DNA of 64,000 bases from Thiodiazotropha sp050291245 (GTDB lineage: Bacteria; Pseudomonadota; Gammaproteobacteria; Chromatiales; Chromatiaceae), in contig JBNKJP010000016.1 of the NCBI GenBank assembly GCA_050291245.1, positions 1 through 64,000 of the forward strand, written 5' to 3'. Positions within the stretch are counted from its first letter, which is position 1. Each line of letters begins with the position of its first letter. The position numbers and the translations under genes were made by a program. Under the pieces are notes generated by a model. That model was not told where the DNA came from. It made no database searches and worked only from the letters and a program-made list of their open reading frames with translations. Shown here in pieces: positions 51,856 to 60,662 of this stretch.

Positions 51856-52563
51856 CTATATCCCCACTTCCCGCTGTTCTGGCACCCCATCAAGCAGACC
51901 CTGGATCAGCCGGTTCAACGCCTCGGATTCCCCCTCCCAGGGTTCGATCACCGGCAGCACCTCGATCGCTACCGCCCCACGCTGAATCAATGGCCTGAAA
52001 ATATGCCCCTGGGCACGTACGCCCCTGATCCGCAGGGGCACAATCGGAGATTGAGTGATACGGGCCAGGCGCGCCGCTCCCGCCTTGATTTTCCTTGGCG
52101 GATCACTGTCCAGATGGATCTTGCCATGGGGAAACAGGGCCACCACCTCCCCCTCCCGCAAGGCCTTGAAGGCCTGACGCAGTGCCTTTTCCGGATTCGT
52201 GGCCCGATCCACCGGGATACAGCCCACCCCACGGAACAGCCAGCGCAGTCCGAACCGCTCATACTGTTCGCGGGCGATCATAAAGCGTAGCGGTCGACGA
52301 CTGGCGGCAATCATCAGCAGCGGGTCCAGACCTGAGATATGGTTGGAGACCACGACCGCCGCCCCGGTTTGCGGCAACGGCAGATTGACCGGGGGCAACC
52401 GGTGAAAACGTCGGCAGTAGAGACGGTTGAGGCCATCCAGCCGGTTGAGCCAGAGGGCCCCCCACTCGGTCTCCTGGGCGGAGCGGCAGACCCGGTCGAT
52501 CCACAGCACCAGCAAACCACCCCCCAGCAGCATGGCCAGATACCCTGTTGTGGCGGCACTCAT
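51856..52563 (-). CDS. 1-acyl-sn-glycerol-3-phosphate acyltransferase (PlsC-like)
   Basis: The 235-residue protein has the acyltransferase box VVSNHISGLDPLL (His-X4-Asp), RFMIAREQYERFGLRWLFR and a third motif FPHGKIHLD in which His replaces the usual Glu of FPEG. An N-terminal hydrophobic helix anchors it. It may make phosphatidic acid or acylate another lipid. The changed third motif weakens a firm substrate call. Confidence 0.85.
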   Translation of the reverse strand: MSAATTGYLAMLLGGGLLVLWIDRVCRSAQETEWGALWLNRLDGLNRLYCRRFHRLPPVNLPLPQTGAAVVVSNHISGLDPLLMIAASRRPLRFMIAREQYERFGLRWLFRGVGCIPVDRATNPEKALRQAFKALREGEVVALFPHGKIHLDSDPPRKIKAGAARLARITQSPIVPLRIRGVRAQGHIFRPLIQRGAVAIEVLPVIEPWEGESEALNRLIQGLLDGVPEQREVGI

Positions 52564-52632
52564 GATAGGGGTTCCGTGACTCCGAGCGGAAGTGAGACTT
52601 CAGGATGTTGCATCGTGGGACGAACGGCCGAT

Positions 52633-53154
52633 CTACGGTTTCTGTTTTCCCTTGCTGTAGACCTTGCGTTGAAACAGATCGGTGCGCCGGCTCACCAGCC
52701 GGTCCACGAACAGCAGACCATCGAGATGATCCACTTCATGCTGCAGCGCCCGGGCCTCAAAACCCTCCATGGCGAACTCCAACGGCTCTCCGATGGGACT
52801 CTGGGCTCGGAGTTTGATGCGTTCCGCGCGGATCACGTTACCGGTGTAGTCCGGCACGGAGAGGCATCCCTCGCGCCCCAGTTCAAAGCCGTCCCATTCG
52901 GTGATCTCGGGATTGACCAGGATCATATGGCCGTGGTTCGGCACCGGCTTGCGGGTGGTGGAACAGTCAAGAATGATGATCCTCTGCCCGCGACCCACCT
53001 GGGGCGCGGCGATGCCCACCGCGGCCGGGCCCGCCTGGCGGGTCTCCTCCAGATCATCGATGAATGCCAGCAGTTCGTCATCGAAAACGCTGACCTCCTC
53101 CGCCACCTCTTTCAGGCGCGGATCGGGCAGTGTGAGGATTTCCAAAATAGCCAT
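52633..53154 (-). CDS. def: Peptide deformylase
   Basis: The 173-residue enzyme has all three motifs: GIAAPQVG, EGCLSVPDYTG and QHEVDHLDGLLFVDRL, with the metal ligands Cys, His and His. It removes the formyl group from new proteins. The start MAILEILTLPDPRLKEVAEE is typical. This def is not adjacent to fmt, so a second def may exist elsewhere in the genome. Confidence 0.95.
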   Translation of the reverse strand: MAILEILTLPDPRLKEVAEEVSVFDDELLAFIDDLEETRQAGPAAVGIAAPQVGRGQRIIILDCSTTRKPVPNHGHMILVNPEITEWDGFELGREGCLSVPDYTGNVIRAERIKLRAQSPIGEPLEFAMEGFEARALQHEVDHLDGLLFVDRLVSRRTDLFQRKVYSKGKQKP

Positions 53155-53188
53155 GACTCGGAATCTATCGGATCAGTGTTAACAGGCC

Positions 53189-53707
53189 CTAACCAATGAG
53201 GGTCTCGATGGGGGATACGTGGACATCGATCCCTTCGGTACCGAGGGAGGCCAGGGCCGATTCCAGGGTCTCCAGGGTGGTGTCCGCATACCCCTGAATG
53301 GTCATGATGTAGACCGGCCTTTCGCTGCTGCCCACCACATCGGATTCCAGTTCCAGGATGTTGAAACCGCACTCCGCCAGGGTTCCGGTTACACTCGCCA
53401 CGATGCCGGCCCGGTCCGCGCCGTTGACCCGCACCTGAAAGTTGGGAACCCGGTGCTGATGCAACCCACCCTGCATCTCATCCAGGTGGTAACGCAGCCC
53501 CAGATTCCGCGCCACCGGATCGATGATCCCGGACAGTGCGGCACCTTCCTTCTGCGCCCCCACCATCATCATAATGGTGAAATTGCCCCCCAGACGAATC
53601 ATTGACGCCTCGCCCAGGGTCACGCCGCCGCGATACAGGGCATCGGTCAGTTGAGCGACGATGCCGGGCTGATCCTCACCCACCAGAGTCAACATTTGCC
53701 AGTTCAT
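53189..53707 (-). CDS. GcvR-like double ACT domain protein
   Basis: The 172-residue protein has two ACT domains (residues 1-85 and 90-172; LTLVGEDQPGIVAQLTDALY and VRVNGADRAGIVASVTGTLA). This matches GcvR, which binds glycine and antagonises GcvA at the gcv operon. It could be a related ACT regulator, since gcvA is not nearby. It lies 34 bp upstream of def on the same strand. Confidence 0.85.
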   Translation of the reverse strand: MNWQMLTLVGEDQPGIVAQLTDALYRGGVTLGEASMIRLGGNFTIMMMVGAQKEGAALSGIIDPVARNLGLRYHLDEMQGGLHQHRVPNFQVRVNGADRAGIVASVTGTLAECGFNILELESDVVGSSERPVYIMTIQGYADTTLETLESALASLGTEGIDVHVSPIETLIG

Positions 53708-53747
53708 GGTTTACCTCGGTTATTCGCATCGCGAAACGGATACATCT

Positions 53748-54497
53748 TCAGGAGGCCCCTGAGGGCGGATCCTCAATCCAGATCAATGACGCCATCCGGC
53801 CGGTCACACCATCGCGCCGGTAGGAGAAGAAGCGTTCGCGGTCGGTCACTGTACAGTAATCACCGCCGCCAATGAACCCCACACCGGCCCGGTTCAGGCG
53901 CAAGCGAGCCAACCGGTACAGATCGGCCCGCCAGAATCCGGGGTTCGAGGGCTGAAACGCCACCTCGTCTCCCTGGTCGATATCCAGAAATGCCTGCCGG
54001 ACTTCATCTCCGACTTCGAAGGCCGCCGGACCGATGGCGGGTCCCAGCCACGCCAACAGGGATTCGGCCGGGGCCTGAAAACGGGACAAGGCGCGTTCGA
54101 TCACCCCGGCGGCGAGTCCCCGCCAGCCCGCATGCACCGCGCAGACCGCTTGCCCCGACCGGTCAGAGAGCAGCAACGGCAGACAATCCGCGGTCAGCAC
54201 CGCGCAGACCACCCCGGATCGGCCGGTATAGACCGCGTCCGCCTCACAGCCCGCCTGACCGGCCTCCACCACATCACAGCCGTGTACCTGTTTCAGCCAC
54301 ACCGGCTCGGCGGGCAACCCGGCTGCGTCACGCAATCGCTGACGATTCCTCAAGACATGCTCAGGATCATCCGCTACGTGGTCACCCAGATTGAGACTGG
54401 AGTAAACGCCCTGACTTACGCCCCCGTAGCGGGTGGTCATCACGGCGCGTATCCTTGGAGAGGCCGGCCAATCCGGATAGAGCAGTTCAGGCAGCAT
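53748..54497 (-). CDS. pgeF: PgeF/YfiH-family laccase-domain protein
   Basis: ATG 54497 gives 249 residues beginning MLPELLYPDWPASPRIRAVM. The metal-binding motifs are present: ADAVYTGRSGVVCAVLTADC, VCAVHAGWRGLAAGVIE and a third His near RQAFLDIDQ. Family members are multi-copper oxidase-like or purine nucleoside phosphorylases and aid peptidoglycan fidelity. The first 27 residues of the longer frame overlap rluD and are excluded. The gene overlaps rluD by 11 bp. Confidence 0.93.
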   Translation of the reverse strand: MLPELLYPDWPASPRIRAVMTTRYGGVSQGVYSSLNLGDHVADDPEHVLRNRQRLRDAAGLPAEPVWLKQVHGCDVVEAGQAGCEADAVYTGRSGVVCAVLTADCLPLLLSDRSGQAVCAVHAGWRGLAAGVIERALSRFQAPAESLLAWLGPAIGPAAFEVGDEVRQAFLDIDQGDEVAFQPSNPGFWRADLYRLARLRLNRAGVGFIGGGDYCTVTDRERFFSYRRDGVTGRMASLIWIEDPPSGAS

Positions 54498-55485
54498 GGC
54501 CGGCATCCCGGGCCAGAACCTGCAACAGCACCCGCATATCCTCCGGCAACGGGGCTTCCCAGCTGAGGGGTTCGCCACTCACCGGATGGAGCAGTCCCAG
54601 GCGGGCGGCATGCAGGGCCTGACGGCGGAAATTCTGCAGCCCTTCCTGCATCTCGGTACCCGCCCCCTCCGGTATCTTAAGACGACCACCGTAGAGCGGA
54701 TCCCCCAGAAGCGGGTGATGAATATGGCTCATGTGGACCCGGATCTGATGGGTGCGCCCGGTCTCCAGACGTACCTGCAGATCGGTGTGCGCGCGAAAAC
54801 GCTGCACGACCCGGTAGTGAGTAATCGCTTGCTTACCCTGAGGCACAACCGCCATGCGCAGGCGGTTGACCGGATGCCGGCCGATGGGTGCCTCGATGGT
54901 GCCCCCGGAGATCAGCACCCCCTGGGCGATCGCCCGGTATTCCCGCTTCACCGTGCGAGCCTGCAGCTGACGCACCAGAGCGTTATGGGCCTCCAGGGTA
55001 CGCGCCACCACCAGCAGACCGCTGGTATCCTTGTCCAGGCGATGGACGATACCGGCTCGGGGAATGGCCTGCAGTTCCGGAGCATGGGCCAGCAGTCCGT
55101 TGAGCAGGGTACCGCTGAGATTACCCGCCGCCGGATGAACCACCAGACCCGCGGGTTTGTTGATCACAATGAGACTTTCGTCCTCGTAGACCAGATCCAG
55201 GTCCATGGTTTCCGGACGGTCCTCGCCACGGGGCTCCACCACCGGTTGCAGACTCAGGGATTCCCCCCCCTTGACCCGGTCCTTGGCGCGGCACGCCTCA
55301 CCCTGCAACTTAACCCGCCCCTGTTTGATCCACTGCTGTAGCCGGCTGCGGGAAAACTCGGGAAAGCCCAATGAAAGCACCTGATCGACCCGCTGGCCCG
55401 CCTGTGCCTCAGCCACTTGCAGGATCCGTAACGGAACTTCTTCCGGGTTACCGGGATCGGAGATCATCATACCGCCCGACACCAT
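54487..55485 (-). CDS. rluD: Ribosomal large subunit pseudouridine synthase RluD
   Basis: The 332-residue protein has an N-terminal S4 domain (QRVDQVLSLGFPEFSRSRLQ) and the catalytic segment AGIVHRLDKDTSGLLVVART with the active aspartate. It modifies U1911, U1915 and U1917 of 23S rRNA. The start is uncertain; ATG codons at about 55467 and 55464 also fit. Gene order rluD-pgeF opposite bamD is the usual gammaproteobacterial one. Confidence 0.95.
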   Translation of the reverse strand: MVSGGMMISDPGNPEEVPLRILQVAEAQAGQRVDQVLSLGFPEFSRSRLQQWIKQGRVKLQGEACRAKDRVKGGESLSLQPVVEPRGEDRPETMDLDLVYEDESLIVINKPAGLVVHPAAGNLSGTLLNGLLAHAPELQAIPRAGIVHRLDKDTSGLLVVARTLEAHNALVRQLQARTVKREYRAIAQGVLISGGTIEAPIGRHPVNRLRMAVVPQGKQAITHYRVVQRFRAHTDLQVRLETGRTHQIRVHMSHIHHPLLGDPLYGGRLKIPEGAGTEMQEGLQNFRRQALHAARLGLLHPVSGEPLSWEAPLPEDMRVLLQVLARDAGHAA

Positions 55486-55558
55486 TCAGGACGACGATGC
55501 TGACGTAGCAGGTTTCCGATATACTTTCGCATCCACAATTTCATCATCGACGAGTGTC

Positions 55559-56329
55559 ATGTTCTCAAAAGTCATTCCCAGCATCCTGATTCTGGCGATT
55601 CTCACGGGTTGTTCCATGCCGGAACAGGTGGACCCGACCAAGGACTGGAGCGCCAGCCAGTTCTACTCGGAGGCCCACTCGGCCATGCTGGACGGCGAAT
55701 ACGACTCCGCCGTCAAATACTATAACGGCCTGCAAGCCCGTTACCCCTTCGGCCGATACGCCACCCAGGCCCAGATCGACATCATCTACGCACACTACAA
55801 AAACGAGGAGCCCGACTCGGCGATCGCCGCCGCGGACCGCTTCATTAAGCTCAATCCCCAGAGTTCGCTCGTGGATTATGCCTACTACATGAAAGGATTG
55901 GCGAACTACAATCGCAACCAGAGCCTGCTTAGCATGATCCTCCCCACCGACCCCTCGGAGCGGGACGCCGGGGCAGCGCTCAATTCCTTCAATGACTTTT
56001 CAGAGCTGGTGAAACGCTACCCGGACAGTAAGTACGCGGCGGATGCCTATCAGCGCATGCTCTATCTGCGAAATAATCTGTCGAAATACCAGATCCACAT
56101 CGCGCGATACTACATGAGGCGTGGTGCGTATCTGGCCGCGGCCAACCGGGCAAACCGGGTTGTGACCCAGTTTGAGCGCACCGATTCCGTCGAGGAGGCC
56201 CTGAAAATCATGATTGACGCCTATACCCGCCTGGGCTTGACCGAACTGGCCAAGGATGCGGAACGGGTACTGGCGCTCAACCTGGAAAACGGCCGACTGG
56301 CGAAACCGCAGCCCGGCGCGTCCGAATAG
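55559..56329 (+). CDS. bamD: BAM complex lipoprotein BamD
   Basis: The 256-residue lipoprotein has signal LILAILTGCSMPEQ with a +2 Ser for outer-membrane sorting, followed by TPR-like repeats (FYSEAHSAMLDGEYDSAVKY, YNGLQARYPFGRYATQAQID). It is the essential partner of BamA in outer-membrane protein assembly. It is transcribed divergently from rluD. Confidence 0.96.
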   Translation: MFSKVIPSILILAILTGCSMPEQVDPTKDWSASQFYSEAHSAMLDGEYDSAVKYYNGLQARYPFGRYATQAQIDIIYAHYKNEEPDSAIAAADRFIKLNPQSSLVDYAYYMKGLANYNRNQSLLSMILPTDPSERDAGAALNSFNDFSELVKRYPDSKYAADAYQRMLYLRNNLSKYQIHIARYYMRRGAYLAAANRANRVVTQFERTDSVEEALKIMIDAYTRLGLTELAKDAERVLALNLENGRLAKPQPGASE

Positions 56330-56397
56330 ATCCGACTCGAGCCTCCACCCGCCTTAAAGGGTAATGGCACTTAAACTCAAGGCGACACGCTCGGTTT

Positions 56398-56476
56398 CGT
56401 CCTTCCGGCGCATACCGGAATCCAGGATGCTGGACGGTGCTATATTCCCGGATCCTGGCATGCGCCGGGATGACGA
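56398..56476. repeat. REP-like repeat pair, copy C
   Basis: An inverted pair, CGTCCTTCCGGCGCATACCG and CCGGATCCTGGCATGCGCCG followed by GGATGACGAGG, lies between bamD and the P-II gene. It is built from the same unit as 8648-8680 and 11197-11226, in two orientations. The rest of the 56330-56526 gap is otherwise unremarkable. Confidence 0.75.
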
Positions 56477-56526
56477 GGTTTTTTGGCTTTCACTTTAAAG
56501 GCGTATCGTCTGAATCAGCCAGAGCC

Positions 56527-56865
56527 TCAGATCGCTGCCTCGTTCTCTTCTCCGGTACGAATGCGGATCACACGTTCAACGGGTGAAACGAAAATCTTCC
56601 CATCACCGATCTTCCCGGTACGCGCGGCATTGGTAATCGCCTCGATACAGGCCGCCACCTGATCACTGGCGACGACCACTTCGAGTTTGACCTTGGGCAG
56701 GAAATCCACCACATACTCCGCTCCCCGATAGAGCTCCGTGTGACCCTTCTGCCGACCGAACCCCTTGACCTCGGTGGCGGTCATACCGGTGATGCCTACC
56801 GCCGATAATGCCTCGCGCACATCTTCCAGCTTGAAAGGTTTGATGATTGCTTCGACTTTTTTCAT
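56527..56865 (-). CDS. glnB: P-II nitrogen regulatory protein
   Basis: From ATG 56865 (M11 of the longer frame) the protein has 112 residues, the usual P-II length. The T-loop GRQKGHTELYRGAEYVVDFL contains the uridylylated Tyr51, and the C-terminal signature TGKIGDGKIFVSPVERVIRI is exact. It senses glutamine and 2-oxoglutarate. Without amtB next to it, GlnB is more likely than GlnK. Confidence 0.93.
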   Translation of the reverse strand: MKKVEAIIKPFKLEDVREALSAVGITGMTATEVKGFGRQKGHTELYRGAEYVVDFLPKVKLEVVVASDQVAACIEAITNAARTGKIGDGKIFVSPVERVIRIRTGEENEAAI

Positions 56866-56898
56866 TGTTACTCTGCTCTCGCTTGGAATAATCATTGT

Positions 56899-56927
56899 AA
56901 TTCAGGGCATTGTACCGCCCCTGTCAA
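56899..56927 (-). promoter_or_regulatory. Candidate sigma-70 promoter of the P-II gene
   Basis: TTGACA (minus strand, 56927-56922) is followed 17 bp on by TGAATT (56904-56899), a consensus -35 with an acceptable -10, about 35 bp before the start codon. Confidence 0.55.
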
Positions 56928-56982
56928 GGACGCGTCCATGCCTTGTCAGTTTGCCTATTCTCGGACAGACCCAGGTTCCTAG

Positions 56983-58587
56983 CTACTTCCGCCAGGTGAG
57001 AGGATAGCGTCTGTCCCGCCCGTAGGCACGCCGGGTGATCTTGATTCCCGGTGGCGCCTGTCTTCGCTTGTACTCATTTCGATCCACCAAACCGATGACC
57101 CGCGCCACCACCGCCGGATCATATCCGGCCTCGACAATCTCCCCTATAGCCTGGTCCTGCTCCACATACCGCTCCAGGATCACATCCAGAAGCGGATAGT
57201 CGGGTAAAGAGTCGCTGTCCTTCTGATCGGCCGCCAATTCCGCGGAGGGCGGACGCTCCAGAACTCTTTGCGGGATGACCGGCGAGCACTGATTCCGATA
57301 CTCGCACAATCGATAAACCAGGGTCTTCGGCACATCCTTGATCGGTGCGAAACCGCCCGCCATATCCCCATAAAGGGTCGCATATCCCACCGACATCTCA
57401 CTTTTGTTCCCCGTGGTCAGCAGAATACGCCCCTTCTTGTTGCTGATCGCCATGAGGATGATACCCCGGCACCGGGCCTGGATATTCTCTTCGGTCACGT
57501 CCGGCTCATGCCCTTCGAATTCCTCCCTGAGCATCTCCTGGAAGGCCTGGAATGCCGGTTCGATGGGGATGGAACGGTAGTGCACACCCATGACCCGAGC
57601 CTGCGCGGCCGCGTCCTCATTGCTCATGTCCGCGGTATAGCGGGACGGCATCATGACCACCTCCACCTGCTCGGCTCCCAGGGCATCCACCGCCACCGCC
57701 AAAGTCAAAGCGGAATCCACGCCCCCCGACAGGCCGATGATCGCACCGTTGAAGCCGTTTTTCAGAACATAGTCCCGTACCCCAAGCACCAGGGCTTCGT
57801 ACACCTCGTGCTCTTCCACCATCAGGGGTTCGATGGAAGCGGGCATGGGTGAGAGCGTCTCTCCCGTTGCCACCGCAACCGGCACAATGGCCTCCTGGAA
57901 AAAGGCCGCCCGCTGGGTTACTTCACCCCGGGCATTGACCACGAAGGACCCCCCGTCAAAAACCAGTTCATCCTGCCCGCCGACCAGGTTGGCATAAATA
58001 ATCGGGATACCGTTCTCCCTCGCCCGCCGCTGAACCAGGCGCTCCCGTTCCAGGGCCTTGCCGGCATGAAAGGGGGAGGCATTCAGATTCAACAACAGTT
58101 CGGCGCCGGCGGCGCGACTCATGGCGGCGGGTTCGGGGTCCCAGATATCCTCACATACGGTAAGACCGATCCGCACACCCTTCACCTCGAAGGTGACGGC
58201 CTCACGACCCGGCGAAAAATAGCGCTTTTCGTCAAACACACTGTAGTTGGGCAGACGGTGCTTTTCATATTCGACCAGCACCTCGCCGGAACAGAACACC
58301 CCAGCCACATTATAGAGTCGTCCCTCCCGGAACCTGGGATATCCGACCACCAGGTGTATCGCACCCGTTTCGGCGCAAATCTCCGCCACGGCCGATTCAA
58401 CCCGCTCGATGAAATGCCGGCGCAACAGGAGATCCTCGGGGGGATAGCCTGTCAGGGCCAGTTCCGGGAACACGAGGATGTCGGTACCGGATGTGGCGGT
58501 CCTCACCGAATCGATGATCTTGCGTGCATTCCCCTCGATATCTCCGACGAGAAAATCACCTTGTACTACCTGAATGCCGAGGTTCAA
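56983..58587 (-). CDS. nadE: Glutamine-dependent NAD+ synthetase
   Basis: The start is TTG 58587 with AGGAG 8 nt upstream; residues before it in the longer frame are not conserved. The 534-residue protein has a carbon-nitrogen hydrolase (glutaminase) domain with FPELALTGYPPEDLL, the Lys in EYEKHRLPNY and the Cys in GLTVCEDIWDPE, then an NAD synthetase domain with the P-loop GLSGGVDSALTLAVAVDALG. It makes NAD from deamido-NAD and glutamine. Confidence 0.95.
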   Translation of the reverse strand: MNLGIQVVQGDFLVGDIEGNARKIIDSVRTATSGTDILVFPELALTGYPPEDLLLRRHFIERVESAVAEICAETGAIHLVVGYPRFREGRLYNVAGVFCSGEVLVEYEKHRLPNYSVFDEKRYFSPGREAVTFEVKGVRIGLTVCEDIWDPEPAAMSRAAGAELLLNLNASPFHAGKALERERLVQRRARENGIPIIYANLVGGQDELVFDGGSFVVNARGEVTQRAAFFQEAIVPVAVATGETLSPMPASIEPLMVEEHEVYEALVLGVRDYVLKNGFNGAIIGLSGGVDSALTLAVAVDALGAEQVEVVMMPSRYTADMSNEDAAAQARVMGVHYRSIPIEPAFQAFQEMLREEFEGHEPDVTEENIQARCRGIILMAISNKKGRILLTTGNKSEMSVGYATLYGDMAGGFAPIKDVPKTLVYRLCEYRNQCSPVIPQRVLERPPSAELAADQKDSDSLPDYPLLDVILERYVEQDQAIGEIVEAGYDPAVVARVIGLVDRNEYKRRQAPPGIKITRRAYGRDRRYPLTWRK

Positions 58588-58773
58588 TCGAAAACTCCTG
58601 TTGATAACCGACGCGTAAGAATCCCGATGGCACTGACCCTGTTGATGAGCAAGCATACCCTATTTACTGCCAATGCCTTGTGAAAAATCTCGCGGCACCC
58701 TGTTGAGCCGTCATTCCTGTTAATTAAGGGATAGGAATTGACTCCATAAAAAACATCATCAAGAATTGGCCGG

Positions 58774-59013
58774 ATGGGACTGAGATACATCTTATTCGGA
58801 CTAGCGCTCTGGGGCATCTACCTCATCGTTCGCCATTTCATAAGGGCAAGGTCCCTGAAACCCCCGCCATCGACCGCCCGGGTGAAGTCGGTGGACAGTG
58901 TTCAGTGCGCCTATTGCGGCCTGCACCTCCCCCGTCAGGAAGCCCTGGAGCACCAGGGTCACCACTACTGTAATCAGGCACATCTCAGCGCAGCCAAAAA
59001 AAAACCGAGCTAA
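58774..59013 (+). CDS. PP0621-type small zinc-ribbon membrane protein
   Basis: The 79-residue protein has one membrane helix (RYILFGLALWGIYLIVRHF) and a C-terminal Cys pair CAYCGLHLP with a His-rich end (EHQGHHYCNQAH), fitting a small zinc site. The family is conserved next to pilS-pilR, 5 bp upstream of the kinase gene. Its role is unknown; a chaperone or regulatory link to PilS is a guess. Confidence 0.82.
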   Translation: MGLRYILFGLALWGIYLIVRHFIRARSLKPPPSTARVKSVDSVQCAYCGLHLPRQEALEHQGHHYCNQAHLSAAKKKPS

Positions 59014-59018
59014 AAAAT

Positions 59019-60662
59019 ATGCTCACCTGGCTTGCAAACCTGGAAAAACGTCTCATCCCGGATGTGACGCAGGTTGAGAACGGAAAGGCCCAGCATTGGC
59101 GATCCCTGAGACTCTTCCTCCTGTATCGCATCGTACTGGCCTTTTCTTTGATGTTCTTTTTCTTTTCCGACAGTGGCCCCTCGTTTCTCGGGGCAGCCCG
59201 TCCGGAACTCTTTTCCCTGACGATCAATCTGTACGTGATGCTCTGCATACTGGCCTCTCTGTTCTTTCTCTGGCGTTCACCAGGCCCAGAACATCAGGCG
59301 CACCTGACCTTATTCATAGACATAGTAGCAATAACCTTAATGATGCACGCCAGTGGCGGCGTACCCACCGGCATGGGTATGCTGATCGCCGTGTCGATCA
59401 CCGCCGGCGCCTCTATCATGGGTGGTCGAGCCGCACTACTGTTCGCCGCCCTGGCCGCCCTCGCCGTACTCACCGATCAGATCCACGCCAGCCTGAGCGA
59501 TGCCTACCCACCCCGCTTCATACAGGCCGGTTTTCTCGGCGCCGTCTATTTCGCCACAGCCCTGCTGACCCTGGTATTCAGCACCCGGGCCCGGGCCATC
59601 CAACGGCTGGCCGAGGAACGGGCCCATGAGATCAAGCACATGTCGGAGATCAACGCCTATGTCATCGAACACATGCATACCGGCGTCCTGGTGATCGACA
59701 GCGATGAGCGAATTCTCATGATGAACAACCCGGCCTGGCATCTGCTGGGGATGCCATCGGCCACCTCTGGAAGCCCACTGAACCGCGCCTCTCCGGAACT
59801 GACCCATATGATGCACAAACGGCGTTCATCAAAACGCCGGCAACGGCGCATCTTCCGCCGTCACGGACAAGGCGCGGATATCCGCGCCCACTTCACCCCT
59901 CTGAGCGGTAAAGAGCATGGGGATATGCTCATATTTCTCGAAGACACCTCGCAGATCACCCGGGAAGCCCAACAGATGAAACTGGCCTCTCTGGGCAGAC
60001 TCACCGCCAGCATCGCCCACGAGATCCGCAATCCATTGGGTGCGATCAGCCACGCCGCGCAGCTGTTTCACGAATCCCCGAATCTGGACAACGCAGACCG
60101 GCGACTCACCGAAATCATCACCACCAATGCGGCCCGGGTGAATCAGGTCATCGAGAACGTATTGCAGCTTTCCCGACGGGACCCGGGCAAGCCTCAAGTG
60201 ATCTCCCTCAAATCATGGCTTCGCAAATTGGTGCAGGAACTGGTAAAACATCACGGATTCGCCGAGCAAGAGGTATTGTTACAGATCGAACCGGAGGAAA
60301 CCGAAGTGATTGCGGATCCGGAACAGCTGCGTCAGATCGTCACGAATCTGTGCAACAATGCCCGGGAACACTGCAACATCAAACCCCTGCAACTGCAACT
60401 ACTGGGAGGACTGACCCAGGAATTTAATCATCCCGTACTGGATGTTGTAGACAATGGACCCGGGATCAAACCCGATGTGGCAAGGCAGATTTTCGAGCCC
60501 TTTTTCACAACCCGCAACAACGGCACCGGATTGGGGCTCTACATCGCCAAGGAGCTGGGTGAGACAAACCGCATCCGGCTCGAATACATACCGGGTCCAA
60601 CCGGCGGCAGCTGCTTCCGCCTCCATTTTGAACACTGGCAACCCGGAAACCAGAACGAATGA
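59019..60662 (+). CDS. pilS: Sensor histidine kinase PilS
   Basis: The 547-residue protein has six N-terminal membrane helices (about residues 30-190), a PAS-like domain (AYVIEHMHTGVLVIDSDERI), the phosphoacceptor box ASIAHEIRNPLGAISHAAQL and an ATPase domain ending NNGTGLGLYIAKELGETN. PilS phosphorylates PilR to control pilA. The gene overlaps pilR by 4 bp. Confidence 0.95.
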   Translation: MLTWLANLEKRLIPDVTQVENGKAQHWRSLRLFLLYRIVLAFSLMFFFFSDSGPSFLGAARPELFSLTINLYVMLCILASLFFLWRSPGPEHQAHLTLFIDIVAITLMMHASGGVPTGMGMLIAVSITAGASIMGGRAALLFAALAALAVLTDQIHASLSDAYPPRFIQAGFLGAVYFATALLTLVFSTRARAIQRLAEERAHEIKHMSEINAYVIEHMHTGVLVIDSDERILMMNNPAWHLLGMPSATSGSPLNRASPELTHMMHKRRSSKRRQRRIFRRHGQGADIRAHFTPLSGKEHGDMLIFLEDTSQITREAQQMKLASLGRLTASIAHEIRNPLGAISHAAQLFHESPNLDNADRRLTEIITTNAARVNQVIENVLQLSRRDPGKPQVISLKSWLRKLVQELVKHHGFAEQEVLLQIEPEETEVIADPEQLRQIVTNLCNNAREHCNIKPLQLQLLGGLTQEFNHPVLDVVDNGPGIKPDVARQIFEPFFTTRNNGTGLGLYIAKELGETNRIRLEYIPGPTGGSCFRLHFEHWQPGNQNE

